NCBI GenBank assembly: GCA_945877255.1
Contig: CAMCRE010000005.1
Coordinates: 33,515-97,514 of the forward strand
Length of the DNA: 64,000 nucleotides
Reading direction: 5' to 3'
DNA from: an uncultured Erysipelotrichaceae bacterium
GTDB lineage: Bacteria; Bacillota_I; Bacilli_A; Erysipelotrichales; Erysipelotrichaceae
Numbering within the stretch: position 1 is the stretch's first letter; each line of letters opens with the position of its first letter. This document shows, piece after piece, positions 16,084 to 25,828 of the stretch. A model generated the notes under the pieces. It made no database searches, was not told the DNA's origin, and saw nothing but the letters and a program-made list of their open reading frames with translations. The position numbers were made by a program, and so were the translations under genes.

Positions 16084-16983
16084 ATGAAAAAAAATTTATG
16101 GATGATTGCCCCAATTATTGCGGTTGTTATAATGATAATTGCAACACTTTTTGCACTTCCTAAAAGTAAAGTAACAGGAGGGTATGATGATGTGTTGACT
16201 ATCAACAATATTGAAGTTAAAATTATTTCAACACAATTAGTGCAAGAAGAAGGTGTTATTTTTGTTGAGATGTTAACGAGCATTACGAATAGAAGTGGTA
16301 ACGAACTAAAGATCACTAACGATAATTTTGATTTTAGTTCAGAAAAACCAACCCAAACAATAAATTTATCGATTCCAAAAAATCAAAAAGTGAATGTACG
16401 ACAGTTGTATTCTTATAGTGGTATAATTAGTCACTATAAAGTGAATGTGTTAGGAAAAGTTTTAAGTTTTGATTTTACAATAAAAAATAATGAATTAGCA
16501 CGTAAAAATATTGAACTCAAATCTCAGTTAAAAGAAAATTTTGATGAAAGTTTAAAAAAACAACAAGAAGCCGCAACAACAGTTCGTGTCCAAGAAGAAG
16601 AAAAAACTACTAAAGAAAATCAGGAAGTAGTCAAAACAGCAGAGACACATAAAGTTGCATATGATAAGGAAACTCAAGAAGATAAAGAAATAAAAACGAT
16701 TATGGGAACATATTTTTCACAATCAATTCAAGACACATCTTCTATTCTAATTAATGGCGATTATACTGCTAAAGTAATGGTGGATTGTGAAAAAGAAAAA
16801 GGCGAATTAGTTATAGATAAATTACATAAAACTTTTAGTAATAATAAAACAGTGTTTACAGGAGAATATCAGTCTGAAAAATTAGGATCTGGAACAATTG
16901 TATTTAGTTATATCAACGATCATATATTAGTTTTAGGTTCGCCGATACAATGTTTAATAGGAATCTCATATGCTAAACAATAA
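16084..16983 (+). CDS. Membrane-anchored protein of unknown function
   Basis: The 299-residue protein has an N-terminal hydrophobic anchor (residues 5-25) without a lipobox or clear cleavage site. An outer domain with beta-rich stretches follows (ITNRSGNELKIT, FDFTIKNNE), which resembles an immunoglobulin-like domain of the kind DUF4352 has. A charged Glu/Lys/Gln linker (about 150-205) leads to a C-terminal beta-rich domain. GGAGG sits before the ATG, and it has its own promoter. I do not recognise the family; the location is likely the outer face of the membrane. Confidence 0.75.
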   Translation: MKKNLWMIAPIIAVVIMIIATLFALPKSKVTGGYDDVLTINNIEVKIISTQLVQEEGVIFVEMLTSITNRSGNELKITNDNFDFSSEKPTQTINLSIPKNQKVNVRQLYSYSGIISHYKVNVLGKVLSFDFTIKNNELARKNIELKSQLKENFDESLKKQQEAATTVRVQEEEKTTKENQEVVKTAETHKVAYDKETQEDKEIKTIMGTYFSQSIQDTSSILINGDYTAKVMVDCEKEKGELVIDKLHKTFSNNKTVFTGEYQSEKLGSGTIVFSYINDHILVLGSPIQCLIGISYAKQ

Positions 16984-17043
16984 AAAAGAACATGTCCTAA
17001 AAACTAAACACAAATGTGTTTGGTTGAAGGAATGTTCTTTTTT
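16982..17043. terminator. Bidirectional terminator
   Basis: AAAAAAGAACAT and ATGTTCTTTTTT form the base of a long hairpin that also contains AACACAAATGTGTT, shared by the converging upstream gene and asnB. Confidence 0.85.
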
Positions 17044-17044
17044 A

Positions 17045-18874
17045 TTAATTATTTATAAAAAATTGCTCGTACCATTTTAAGAAAGTATAAATTGTGTAGA
17101 TTTTACGACCATTGTTTTTCTTTAATGAATAATGTTCTTCAAGTAAGTTGTTGATTTTATCCACATCAAAAAATATCTCCACGAATTTTTGATTGAAAGT
17201 TTCTTTAACGATATTATAGTACTTATCTTCTTTTATCCAGTGAATAAAAGGAACGAGGAATCCTGCTTTTCGACGTTTTGACCACTCAAACGGAATTTTT
17301 CTTTGAGCGGCAGTTCTGAACGCAAATTTCGTGATTTTACCTTTAACTTTATGTTTAACTGGAATTGTTTTAGCGAGTTCCCACATTTCTTTATCTAATA
17401 AAGGCACACGTAGTTCTATAGAATTTGCCATTGACATCTTATCTGCTTTAAGTAAAATATCATCAACAATCCACATATTCATATCAAGATATATTTTTTT
17501 AGATACATCATCCATGTCTTTCACTTGATCGTAATAAACTTTAGTGAGTTCACGTGACGTTAAATTAGATTGATAATCGGTAGTTAATAAGTGATTAGCC
17601 TCTTCGTCTGTCATAATTTCAGCTTGTCCGATAAAATATTCTTCAACTGTTTTACCGTATTTTGTTATGATAGTTTTACCTCTGAAATGTGGTTTGTTTT
17701 TAACTACGTTATATAAATAGCGACGCAATTTAAACGGCAACAATTTATATAATCTTTGTGGTAGTGCTTCTTCATAATCGTTGTAACCTGCAAATAATTC
17801 ATCTGCACCTTCCCCAGAAAGTACAACTTTCACGTGTTGAGAAGCTAGTTGTGATAAAAAGTGAAGCGGAACGGCAGATAAATTGGCATGTGGTTCATCG
17901 GAATGATATTGAACAAGTGGGATTCTATCAAAAAATTCATCAGGTGCAATCATTTTTGAATAATTGTGAATTTTCAGTATATCAGACAACTCTTTGGCGT
18001 ATTGTGTTTCGTCGAATCCGTGGTTATCAAATCCAACTGAAAAAGTTTTATTCGGTTTAGAAACAGCAACAACATAACTAGAATCCACTCCACCGGATAA
18101 AAATGCCCCAACTTCTACATCGCTTATTTTGTGGTAACGGATAGAACTTTCTACTGCATTTTCAATTTTGTGAACTGCTTGTTCAAAATTCATTTCTTTG
18201 TAATCTAAACTGATAGTAAAATATTTCTTTTTAGTCATGACACCATTTTCAAAAATAAAGTATTGTCCAGGACGTAATTTTTTAACACCTTTGAAAAAAG
18301 ATTCTTCTAAAGGATTGTATTGAAAAATCAAATATTGTTTTAATGCCTCTTTATTAATTTCTTTTTTAAATTTAGGATATTTGAGAAATGCTTTAATTTC
18401 ACTACCGAAAAGTAAATCACCATCATTTTCATAATAGTAATATGGTTTTATTCCGAAATGATCTCGAGCCCCAAACAGACGTTTCTTTTTGCTATCCCAA
18501 ATCGCAAATGCAAACATTCCACGTAATCTTTGAAGTATACCTTCCTCACCATATGCTAGATAACCGTTTAAAATAACTTCTGTATCTGTTGAAGTTTTAA
18601 ATTTAAATCCTTTTTCTAATAAATCAGCTCTAATTTCTTGATAGTTATAAATTTCACCATTGAAAACAATGGCGACATCTTCTGATTGGTTCAGTAAAGG
18701 TTGTGTACCGTGTTCTAAGTCAATAATGCTTAAACGTCTAAATCCGAATGATATTTCATTATCAAAATAATAACCTTCGCTATCTGGACCACGGTGTCTA
18801 ATCGTGTCGCTCATTTCTTTAATAATGTTTTTATCTATTAAATTTTTACTATATATCCCCACAAATCCGCACAT
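17045..18874 (-). CDS. asnB: Asparagine synthetase (glutamine-hydrolysing)
   Basis: The 609-residue enzyme makes asparagine from aspartate, glutamine and ATP. The mature start is MCGFVGIYS, with Cys2 the glutaminase nucleophile, so I placed the ATG at 18874 behind AAGGAG. The synthetase part shows the pyrophosphatase loop SGGVDSS and later GEGADELFAGY. The promoter (TTGACT 18927-18922, 17 nt, TATAAT 18904-18899) faces away from hrcA and shares its upstream region. Confidence 0.96.
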   Translation of the reverse strand: MCGFVGIYSKNLIDKNIIKEMSDTIRHRGPDSEGYYFDNEISFGFRRLSIIDLEHGTQPLLNQSEDVAIVFNGEIYNYQEIRADLLEKGFKFKTSTDTEVILNGYLAYGEEGILQRLRGMFAFAIWDSKKKRLFGARDHFGIKPYYYYENDGDLLFGSEIKAFLKYPKFKKEINKEALKQYLIFQYNPLEESFFKGVKKLRPGQYFIFENGVMTKKKYFTISLDYKEMNFEQAVHKIENAVESSIRYHKISDVEVGAFLSGGVDSSYVVAVSKPNKTFSVGFDNHGFDETQYAKELSDILKIHNYSKMIAPDEFFDRIPLVQYHSDEPHANLSAVPLHFLSQLASQHVKVVLSGEGADELFAGYNDYEEALPQRLYKLLPFKLRRYLYNVVKNKPHFRGKTIITKYGKTVEEYFIGQAEIMTDEEANHLLTTDYQSNLTSRELTKVYYDQVKDMDDVSKKIYLDMNMWIVDDILLKADKMSMANSIELRVPLLDKEMWELAKTIPVKHKVKGKITKFAFRTAAQRKIPFEWSKRRKAGFLVPFIHWIKEDKYYNIVKETFNQKFVEIFFDVDKINNLLEEHYSLKKNNGRKIYTIYTFLKWYEQFFINN

Positions 18875-18898
18875 AAAACATCTCCTTAAATATATATT

Positions 18899-18927
18899 AT
18901 TATATATAGTGCCAGATGTATAGTCAA
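18899..18927 (-). promoter_or_regulatory. asnB promoter
   Basis: On the minus strand TTGACT (18927-18922), a 17-nt spacer and TATAAT (18904-18899). GTGCTAA (18933-18939), a CIRCE-like half site, lies next to the -35 box. Confidence 0.75.
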
Positions 18928-18963
18928 ATTTGGTGCTAAAAAATCTAAAATAGCACATAACTG

Positions 18964-18992
18964 TTGACAGTGCTAAAAAAGAGGTGTATAAT
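18964..18992 (+). promoter_or_regulatory. hrcA operon promoter
   Basis: TTGACA (18964-18969), a 17-nt spacer and TATAAT (18987-18992), both perfect. A CIRCE-like operator starts 2 nt after the -10 box. Confidence 0.92.
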
Positions 18993-18993
18993 A

Positions 18994-19020
18994 TTAGCAT
19001 ACAGAGGTATCGAGTGCTAA
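18994..19020 (+). promoter_or_regulatory. CIRCE-like operator of the heat-shock operon
   Basis: TTAGCATAC-N9-GAGTGCTAA. The right half is a perfect CIRCE half and the left half is degenerate, but the 9-9-9 geometry is kept. HrcA, encoded just downstream, binds CIRCE to repress the operon. Confidence 0.85.
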
Positions 19021-19032
19021 AGGAGGGGTAAT

Positions 19033-20048
19033 ATGCTGACGAGGCGTCAAAAAATGGTGTTAAAAGCTATTGTAGATGAATTTACAAAAACAGCTGAGCC
19101 TATCGGATCGAAATCACTAATGTTATTATTAGAAGAAAAATATTCTAGTGCAACATTAAGAAATGAAATGGCTATTCTAGAAGAATTAGAGTTATTAGAA
19201 AAAACACATACGTCATCTGGTAGAATGCCTTCTAATAAAGGTTATCGATACTATGTAGAAAACTTAATGGTCAGAGAATTAGATGAAAACATTATTACAA
19301 TGTTAAATGAAATATTTTATTCTCGTCAATTAAGTAATGAAGAAATTATGCAGGAAAGTTGCAGAATTTTAAGTGAAATGACATCATTGACATCAATAAT
19401 TCTTGGGAGTGATGCAAAATACGCGCGACTAGCACACATTCAAGTTATTCCAATTGATTCAAAAAATGCAATAGCAGTTTTTGTAGCTGATGATGGTCAT
19501 ACAGAACATAAGAAGTTTGTGTTTGATGATACAATAGCTTTAGATGATATACAAAATTGTTGTAAAGTGTTAAATGATCATTTAAAAGGAACATTATTAA
19601 CTGAATTGAAACAAAAACTAGAAGAATTAAAACCAATATTGAAGCATACAAGTAATCGATATGAAATTTTATTTCAAGCTATGATGAGTGCATTTATAAA
19701 ATTTCATCAAAATGATACAATGTATACTTCAGGGCAAACAAAAATGTTATATCAACCAGAGTTTGATGATGCAGTTAAAATGCGTAAATTTATGGAATTG
19801 ATGGAAAATAGTAACGTCTGGCGTGAATTAAGCAATTATAACGAATCGTTGAATGTACAAATTGGGACGATGAGCCATCAGTTAGATTTAAAAGACATTA
19901 GCGTTATATCTAGTTCATTTGCGATGAACAGTGAAGAAAAAGGAAAGTTAATGATTGTAGGACCGACACGTATGCCATATAATAAAGTGATTTCATTGTT
20001 GGAATACGTGGCGAAACAACTAGAGCTATTATATAGTGGAGGTAAAGG

Positions 20049-20052
<4 letters not shown>
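19033..20052 (+). CDS. hrcA: Heat-inducible transcription repressor HrcA
   Basis: The 339-residue HrcA has an N-terminal winged-helix DNA-binding domain (LTRRQKMVLKAIVDEF, then SATLRNEMAILEELELLEKTHTSSGRMPSNKGYRYYV) and the dimerisation and GAF-like parts behind it. It represses its own operon through CIRCE and needs GroEL for folding. GGAGGGG precedes the ATG. The stop overlaps the grpE start, confirming one operon. Confidence 0.97.
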
Positions 20053-22383
<2,331 letters not shown>

Positions 22384-22398
22384 AGGAAGGAAAAATAA

Positions 22399-23493
22399 AT
22401 GTCAAAAAGAGATTATTATGATGTGTTAGGTGTTAGTAAAAACGCAACTGACGCAGAATTAAAAAAAGCATATCGTAAACTCGCTAAGCAATACCATCCT
22501 GATGTAAATAAGGACGCAAATGCGGAGGAAAAATTCAAAGAAATAAATGAAGCGTATGAAACGTTGTCTGATTCACAAAAAAGAGCGAATTATGACCAAT
22601 TTGGACACGCTGGAGCAAATGGAAATTTCTCTGGTTTCGAAGGATTTCAAGGTGGATTTGGCGGCTTTGAAGATATTTTCTCTAATATGTTTGGTGGAGG
22701 ATTTTCTTCTAGTTCAAGAAGACACACAGGTCCAATGCAAGGCGAAAACCGCTATATGTATATGGATATATCATTTATGGATTCTGTTAACGGGCGTGAA
22801 GAAGATATTACGTTGCGTGTAGATGAAGAATGTAAACATTGTCATGGAACAGGTGCAGATAGCAAAAGTGATTTAACACATTGTTCGCGTTGTAATGGAC
22901 GAGGTGTTATTCAGGAACAGCAACGCAGTATGTTTGGTATTATAATGAATGAGCGAGTTTGTCCAGATTGTAACGGAAAAGGAAAACAAATAAAAACAAA
23001 ATGTCGCGAATGTCATGGAGATGGTTACACAAATAAAAAGGTAACGATTAATTTAAAAATACCGGCAGGTATTCAACATGGTCAAGCGTTGCGTGTTCCA
23101 AAAAGAGGCCATAAAGGAATTAATGGTGGACCTAATGGTGATTTGATTATCGAGATTCGTGTATCACAACATCAACACTTTAAACGTGACGGAAACGATA
23201 TTTATTTAGAAGTGCCGATTAGTGCAATTGATGCAATGTTAGGGACTAAAGTAGATGTACCGACAGTCTATGGGGAAGTTACAATTACTATTCCTGAGGG
23301 AACACAGCATGGTAGTAAACTACGCTTAGCTGAAAAAGGAATTAAAACTGAAAGAAACGTGGGAGATCAGTATGTTATTATTAGAATTGAAGTTCCTAAG
23401 AACTTACCTAATAACATGAAGAAACAGCTTGAAAAAGCACGTCAAGAAATGAATGATAATCCATTCAATAAATTTAAAAAATTATTTAAGTAG
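22399..23493 (+). CDS. dnaJ: Chaperone protein DnaJ
   Basis: The 364-residue co-chaperone has the J domain with HPD (33-35), a Gly/Phe-rich region (about 75-110), four CxxCxGxG zinc motifs ([32 protein letters not shown]) and the C-terminal substrate-binding part. It stimulates DnaK ATPase. AGGAAGG precedes the ATG. A 9-bp hairpin (TTTAAGTAG/CTACTTAAA, 23485-23506) spans its stop codon. Confidence 0.98.
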   Translation: MSKRDYYDVLGVSKNATDAELKKAYRKLAKQYHPDVNKDANAEEKFKEINEAYETLSDSQKRANYDQFGHAGANGNFSGFEGFQGGFGGFEDIFSNMFGGGFSSSSRRHTGPMQGENRYMYMDISFMDSVNGREEDITLRVDEECKHCHGTGADSKSDLTHCSRCNGRGVIQEQQRSMFGIIMNERVCPDCNGKGKQIKTKCRECHGDGYTNKKVTINLKIPAGIQHGQALRVPKRGHKGINGGPNGDLIIEIRVSQHQHFKRDGNDIYLEVPISAIDAMLGTKVDVPTVYGEVTITIPEGTQHGSKLRLAEKGIKTERNVGDQYVIIRIEVPKNLPNNMKKQLEKARQEMNDNPFNKFKKLFK

Positions 23494-23509
23494 GTGACTA
23501 CTTAAATAT

Positions 23510-23596
23510 GCATCTATGGTGGAATTGGTAGACACGCCATCTTGAGGGGGTGGTGAACATATGTTCGTGCAAGTTCGAGTCTTGTTAGATGCACCA
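23510..23596 (+). tRNA. tRNA-Leu (anticodon GAG)
   Basis: The sequence starts GCATCTA and ends TAGATGCACCA, so the acceptor stem pairs perfectly and CCA is encoded. The anticodon stem CCATC/GGTGG encloses TTGAGGG, giving anticodon GAG for CUC/CUU leucine codons. A long variable arm (TGAACATATGTTCGT) is typical of type II tRNAs, and the T arm carries GTTCGA. It starts only 16 nt after the dnaJ stop codon with no obvious promoter, so it may be transcribed with the chaperone operon. Confidence 0.95.
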
Positions 23597-23610
23597 TTAA
23601 AATAATTAAT

Positions 23611-23656
23611 AAATTTGCCATGCAATCTTCATGATGAATTGGCAAATATTTATTTT
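23611..23656 (+). terminator. Probable terminator after tRNA-Leu
   Basis: AAATTTGCCA (23611-23620) pairs with TGGCAAATATTT (23640-23651) around a 19-nt loop, followed by ATTTTG. It would end the chaperone-tRNA transcript. Confidence 0.6.
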
Positions 23657-23668
23657 GAGAGTAATTTA

Positions 23669-23699
23669 TCGTTTAAGTGCTATAAATTTTCGTTTAAGT
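23669..23699 (+). promoter_or_regulatory. Direct-repeat site likely bound by the LytTR regulator
   Basis: TCGTTTAAGT occurs twice, perfectly, at 23669-23678 and 23690-23699, a period of 21 nt. LytTR proteins (AgrA, ComE-type) bind direct repeats spaced about two helical turns apart, with GTT-A-G cores. Weak -10 candidates are TATAAA (23681-23686, between the repeats) and TAAAAT (23733-23738). Confidence 0.65.
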
Positions 23700-23757
23700 A
23701 AAAAATATCACATCCCAACAAATAATTTGTCTTAAAATTTTCTAGAGGTGATTATAA

Positions 23758-24399
23758 ATGAAAATTGTAATAACATCTGGAAAAGTCATGGATTGGATTT
23801 GTGAAATTATTTCTAATCGCAATAGCACAGAAATTAGGCAATTTATTCGTAGTAATCAGTTAATGCGATTTGAATCGTTTAAAACTTTTACGTCTCATCA
23901 CCAACAATTAAAAAATATGTTGATAGTTGTGCATAAAGATGAAGTTAATCTTAAGTTATTAAACAATTGGTATTTGAAATATGATGATGCAAAATTTATT
24001 ATCGTAGGAGGTAAGATGAAAGTTTTTCCAACTAATGTAGCAGGTTTTGTGGAAAATAAAGAAGATTTAAAACAATCATTTCAAAATTATATTGATTTAA
24101 TAAAAATGTCTAAAATGATACGTATTAGTGAAACACAAAAAATACTAATTAATGATATTCTTTATTGTGAATTAAAAGACAGAAGGTTACATATATTTAC
24201 GGAATATGCCGATTTTGATATCGGATATCGTATTTTATCAGAATTTGTGGGTGAATATCGTGATATTTTACTTCAAATTAATCGTAATCAAGCCATTAAT
24301 AAACAATTACTTTCAAAATCAAAGCGAATGAAGGAAATAAAAGTAAAAGATCGTATTTTACGTTTTAGTCAAATTCGCTACAATAAACTAAAGTTTTAA
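23758..24399 (+). CDS. LytTR-domain transcriptional regulator with a degenerate receiver
   Basis: The 213-residue protein has a C-terminal LytTR DNA-binding domain (about residues 118-205), including DILYCELKDRRLHIFTE and RDILLQINRNQAINKQLL. The N-terminal part looks like a response-regulator receiver that lacks the phospho-accepting aspartate: LIVVHKDE stands where the Asp would be expected. No histidine kinase is adjacent. Two TCGTTTAAGT repeats upstream are probably its own binding site. A membrane protein gene follows 10 nt later, as in LytTR regulatory systems such as HdrRM and BrsRM of streptococci, where the membrane partner inhibits the regulator. That pairing here is inferred. Confidence 0.75.
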   Translation: MKIVITSGKVMDWICEIISNRNSTEIRQFIRSNQLMRFESFKTFTSHHQQLKNMLIVVHKDEVNLKLLNNWYLKYDDAKFIIVGGKMKVFPTNVAGFVENKEDLKQSFQNYIDLIKMSKMIRISETQKILINDILYCELKDRRLHIFTEYADFDIGYRILSEFVGEYRDILLQINRNQAINKQLLSKSKRMKEIKVKDRILRFSQIRYNKLKF

Positions 24400-24409
24400 A
24401 GGAGAATAA

Positions 24410-25015
24410 ATGAAAATATATCGTATTTTAATTGCGTTATGTGGTATTGTCGGGATATCCATGCAAATTTATCAAGATGGTTTTGGAATGTTGCTGTATT
24501 ATACAGTGATATCTAATTTAATCGTTGTTAGTTTTTTACTTTACATTATTAAATGTGGTGATATCCAACAAAACAACAAAATATTACGTTTTAAAGGTGC
24601 GGTTACGATGATCATTGCGATCACATTTATCGTTTACCATTTTTTATTAGCACCAAAAGCAAAACCAATAGATTATTGGAATGTTAGAAACTTCTTGGTA
24701 CATTATATTGCACCAATTGGTTTTATTTTAGATACAATTATATTCGATCCAAAAAAACAATATCGATTAACTGATCCGTTATTTTGGACAACAGTTCCTG
24801 TTTTATACTGTATTTTGGCGATTGTGAATGGATTAGTCATAAAGTTAAACGTTCCAAATAGTCCAGATTCTCCATTCCCTTATTTTTTCATCAATATTAA
24901 TAAATTTGGAATAGAGAAAGTAATATTAAATATAGTAAGTATTGCAATTGGGTATATTATTGTAGGATACGTACTTTATGTATTAAAACGCTTTATCGGA
25001 AAAGTAAATAAGTAG
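24410..25015 (+). CDS. Pr6Pr-like six-helix membrane protein
   Basis: The 201-residue protein has about six hydrophobic segments and Pr6Pr-family-like features: YTVISNLIVVSFLLY near residue 25, LVHYIAPIGFILDTIIFDPK near 100, and YPF-type residues near YFFININKFG. AAAGGAG precedes the ATG. It is co-transcribed with the LytTR regulator. Function of the family is unknown; a role as the membrane sensor or inhibitor of the regulator is a guess from gene order. Confidence 0.75.
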   Translation: MKIYRILIALCGIVGISMQIYQDGFGMLLYYTVISNLIVVSFLLYIIKCGDIQQNNKILRFKGAVTMIIAITFIVYHFLLAPKAKPIDYWNVRNFLVHYIAPIGFILDTIIFDPKKQYRLTDPLFWTTVPVLYCILAIVNGLVIKLNVPNSPDSPFPYFFININKFGIEKVILNIVSIAIGYIIVGYVLYVLKRFIGKVNK

Positions 25016-25102
25016 ACACAAAGTTATAGATGTGGTAAAATAATCATGTTATTCCGATGTCTACTAGATATGAATAAACATGTAAAGAAAGGAGAAATGA
25101 CT

Positions 25103-25453
25103 ATGAACATGCGTTTAGTTGATGAAATAACAAAATCACAATTAAAGAAAGATTTACCAGAATTAAGACCTGGATATACTGTTAAAGTTCATGTGAAGAT
25201 TAAAGAAGGTGATAAATCACGTATTCAGGTGTTTGAAGGATTGATTATTGCTAAACAAGGTGGAGGAATTAACGAATCAATTATCGTTCGTAAAATTTCT
25301 AACCAAGTTGGAGTTGAAAGAACTTTCCCAATTCACTCACCAGTAATTGAAAAATTTGAAGTTGTACGTGTTGGTAAAGTACGTCGCAACAAATTATTCT
25401 ACTTACGTGGATTATCTGGAAAAGCTTCAAGAATTAAAGAAATCAAAAAATAA
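25103..25453 (+). CDS. rplS: 50S ribosomal protein L19
   Basis: The 116-residue L19 starts [20 protein letters not shown], close to the family opening, with the ATG at 25103 eight nt after AAAGGAG. Conserved stretches include [19 protein letters not shown] and [22 protein letters not shown]. It lies at the 30S-50S interface. The usual trmD/rimM partners are not next to it, so it forms its own unit with a terminator. Confidence 0.97.
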   Translation: MNMRLVDEITKSQLKKDLPELRPGYTVKVHVKIKEGDKSRIQVFEGLIIAKQGGGINESIIVRKISNQVGVERTFPIHSPVIEKFEVVRVGKVRRNKLFYLRGLSGKASRIKEIKK

Positions 25454-25476
25454 GCAACTAAAGGTTGCTTTTTTTA
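25452..25476 (+). terminator. Terminator after rplS
   Basis: AAGCAAC and GTTGCTT form a 7-bp stem followed by a T run. Confidence 0.85.
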
Positions 25477-25488
25477 GTTAAAAAGCAC

Positions 25489-25517
25489 TTGCTTTAAATT
25501 ATTCAAAATGGTATAAT
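25489..25517 (+). promoter_or_regulatory. Promoter of comN-secDF
   Basis: TTGCTT (25489-25494), a 17-nt spacer and TATAAT (25512-25517). Confidence 0.8.
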
Positions 25518-25537
25518 GGTTTAGAAACGGAGGAGCT

Positions 25538-25828
25538 ATGTGTAACAAGATAAATATTAAAGATGTTGCTTTTGCACTAGCTTTAAAGAGTTCGCAATTG
25601 CAACGTGAAAATGGTGCGAATGTTGAGAAAGAGCAAATTTTAGAGGTGTTATTTTTATCAAAATGGAAAAAAGAAGTACCTAAAGATATTAATAAAGTAT
25701 TGAATGATATTTTCACATTAGAAATTTCTGAAATTGTTGCGACGATTTCTGTGAAAATTGCAACAACAAAACCGACAGTGCAATTAGATGAACTACATGA
25801 TTTAATAGTAAATAGGAGGACAACATGA
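25538..25828 (+). CDS. ComN-like post-transcriptional regulator
   Basis: The 96-residue protein is small, soluble and helical, with features of the ComN/YrzD family (Post_transc_reg). In B. subtilis comN lies close to secDF and acts on comE mRNA. The gene overlaps secDF by 4 nt (ATGA), which supports that assignment; I recognise it mainly from the neighbourhood. AACGGAGGAG precedes the ATG. Confidence 0.6.
   Translation: MCNKINIKDVAFALALKSSQLQRENGANVEKEQILEVLFLSKWKKEVPKDINKVLNDIFTLEISEIVATISVKIATTKPTVQLDELHDLIVNRRTT

Noticed and set aside
18875..19000. Longer asnB start
   Set aside because: Cys2 must be N-terminal after Met removal in asparagine synthetase B, so the start is the ATG at 18874; the upstream part is the hrcA-asnB control region.
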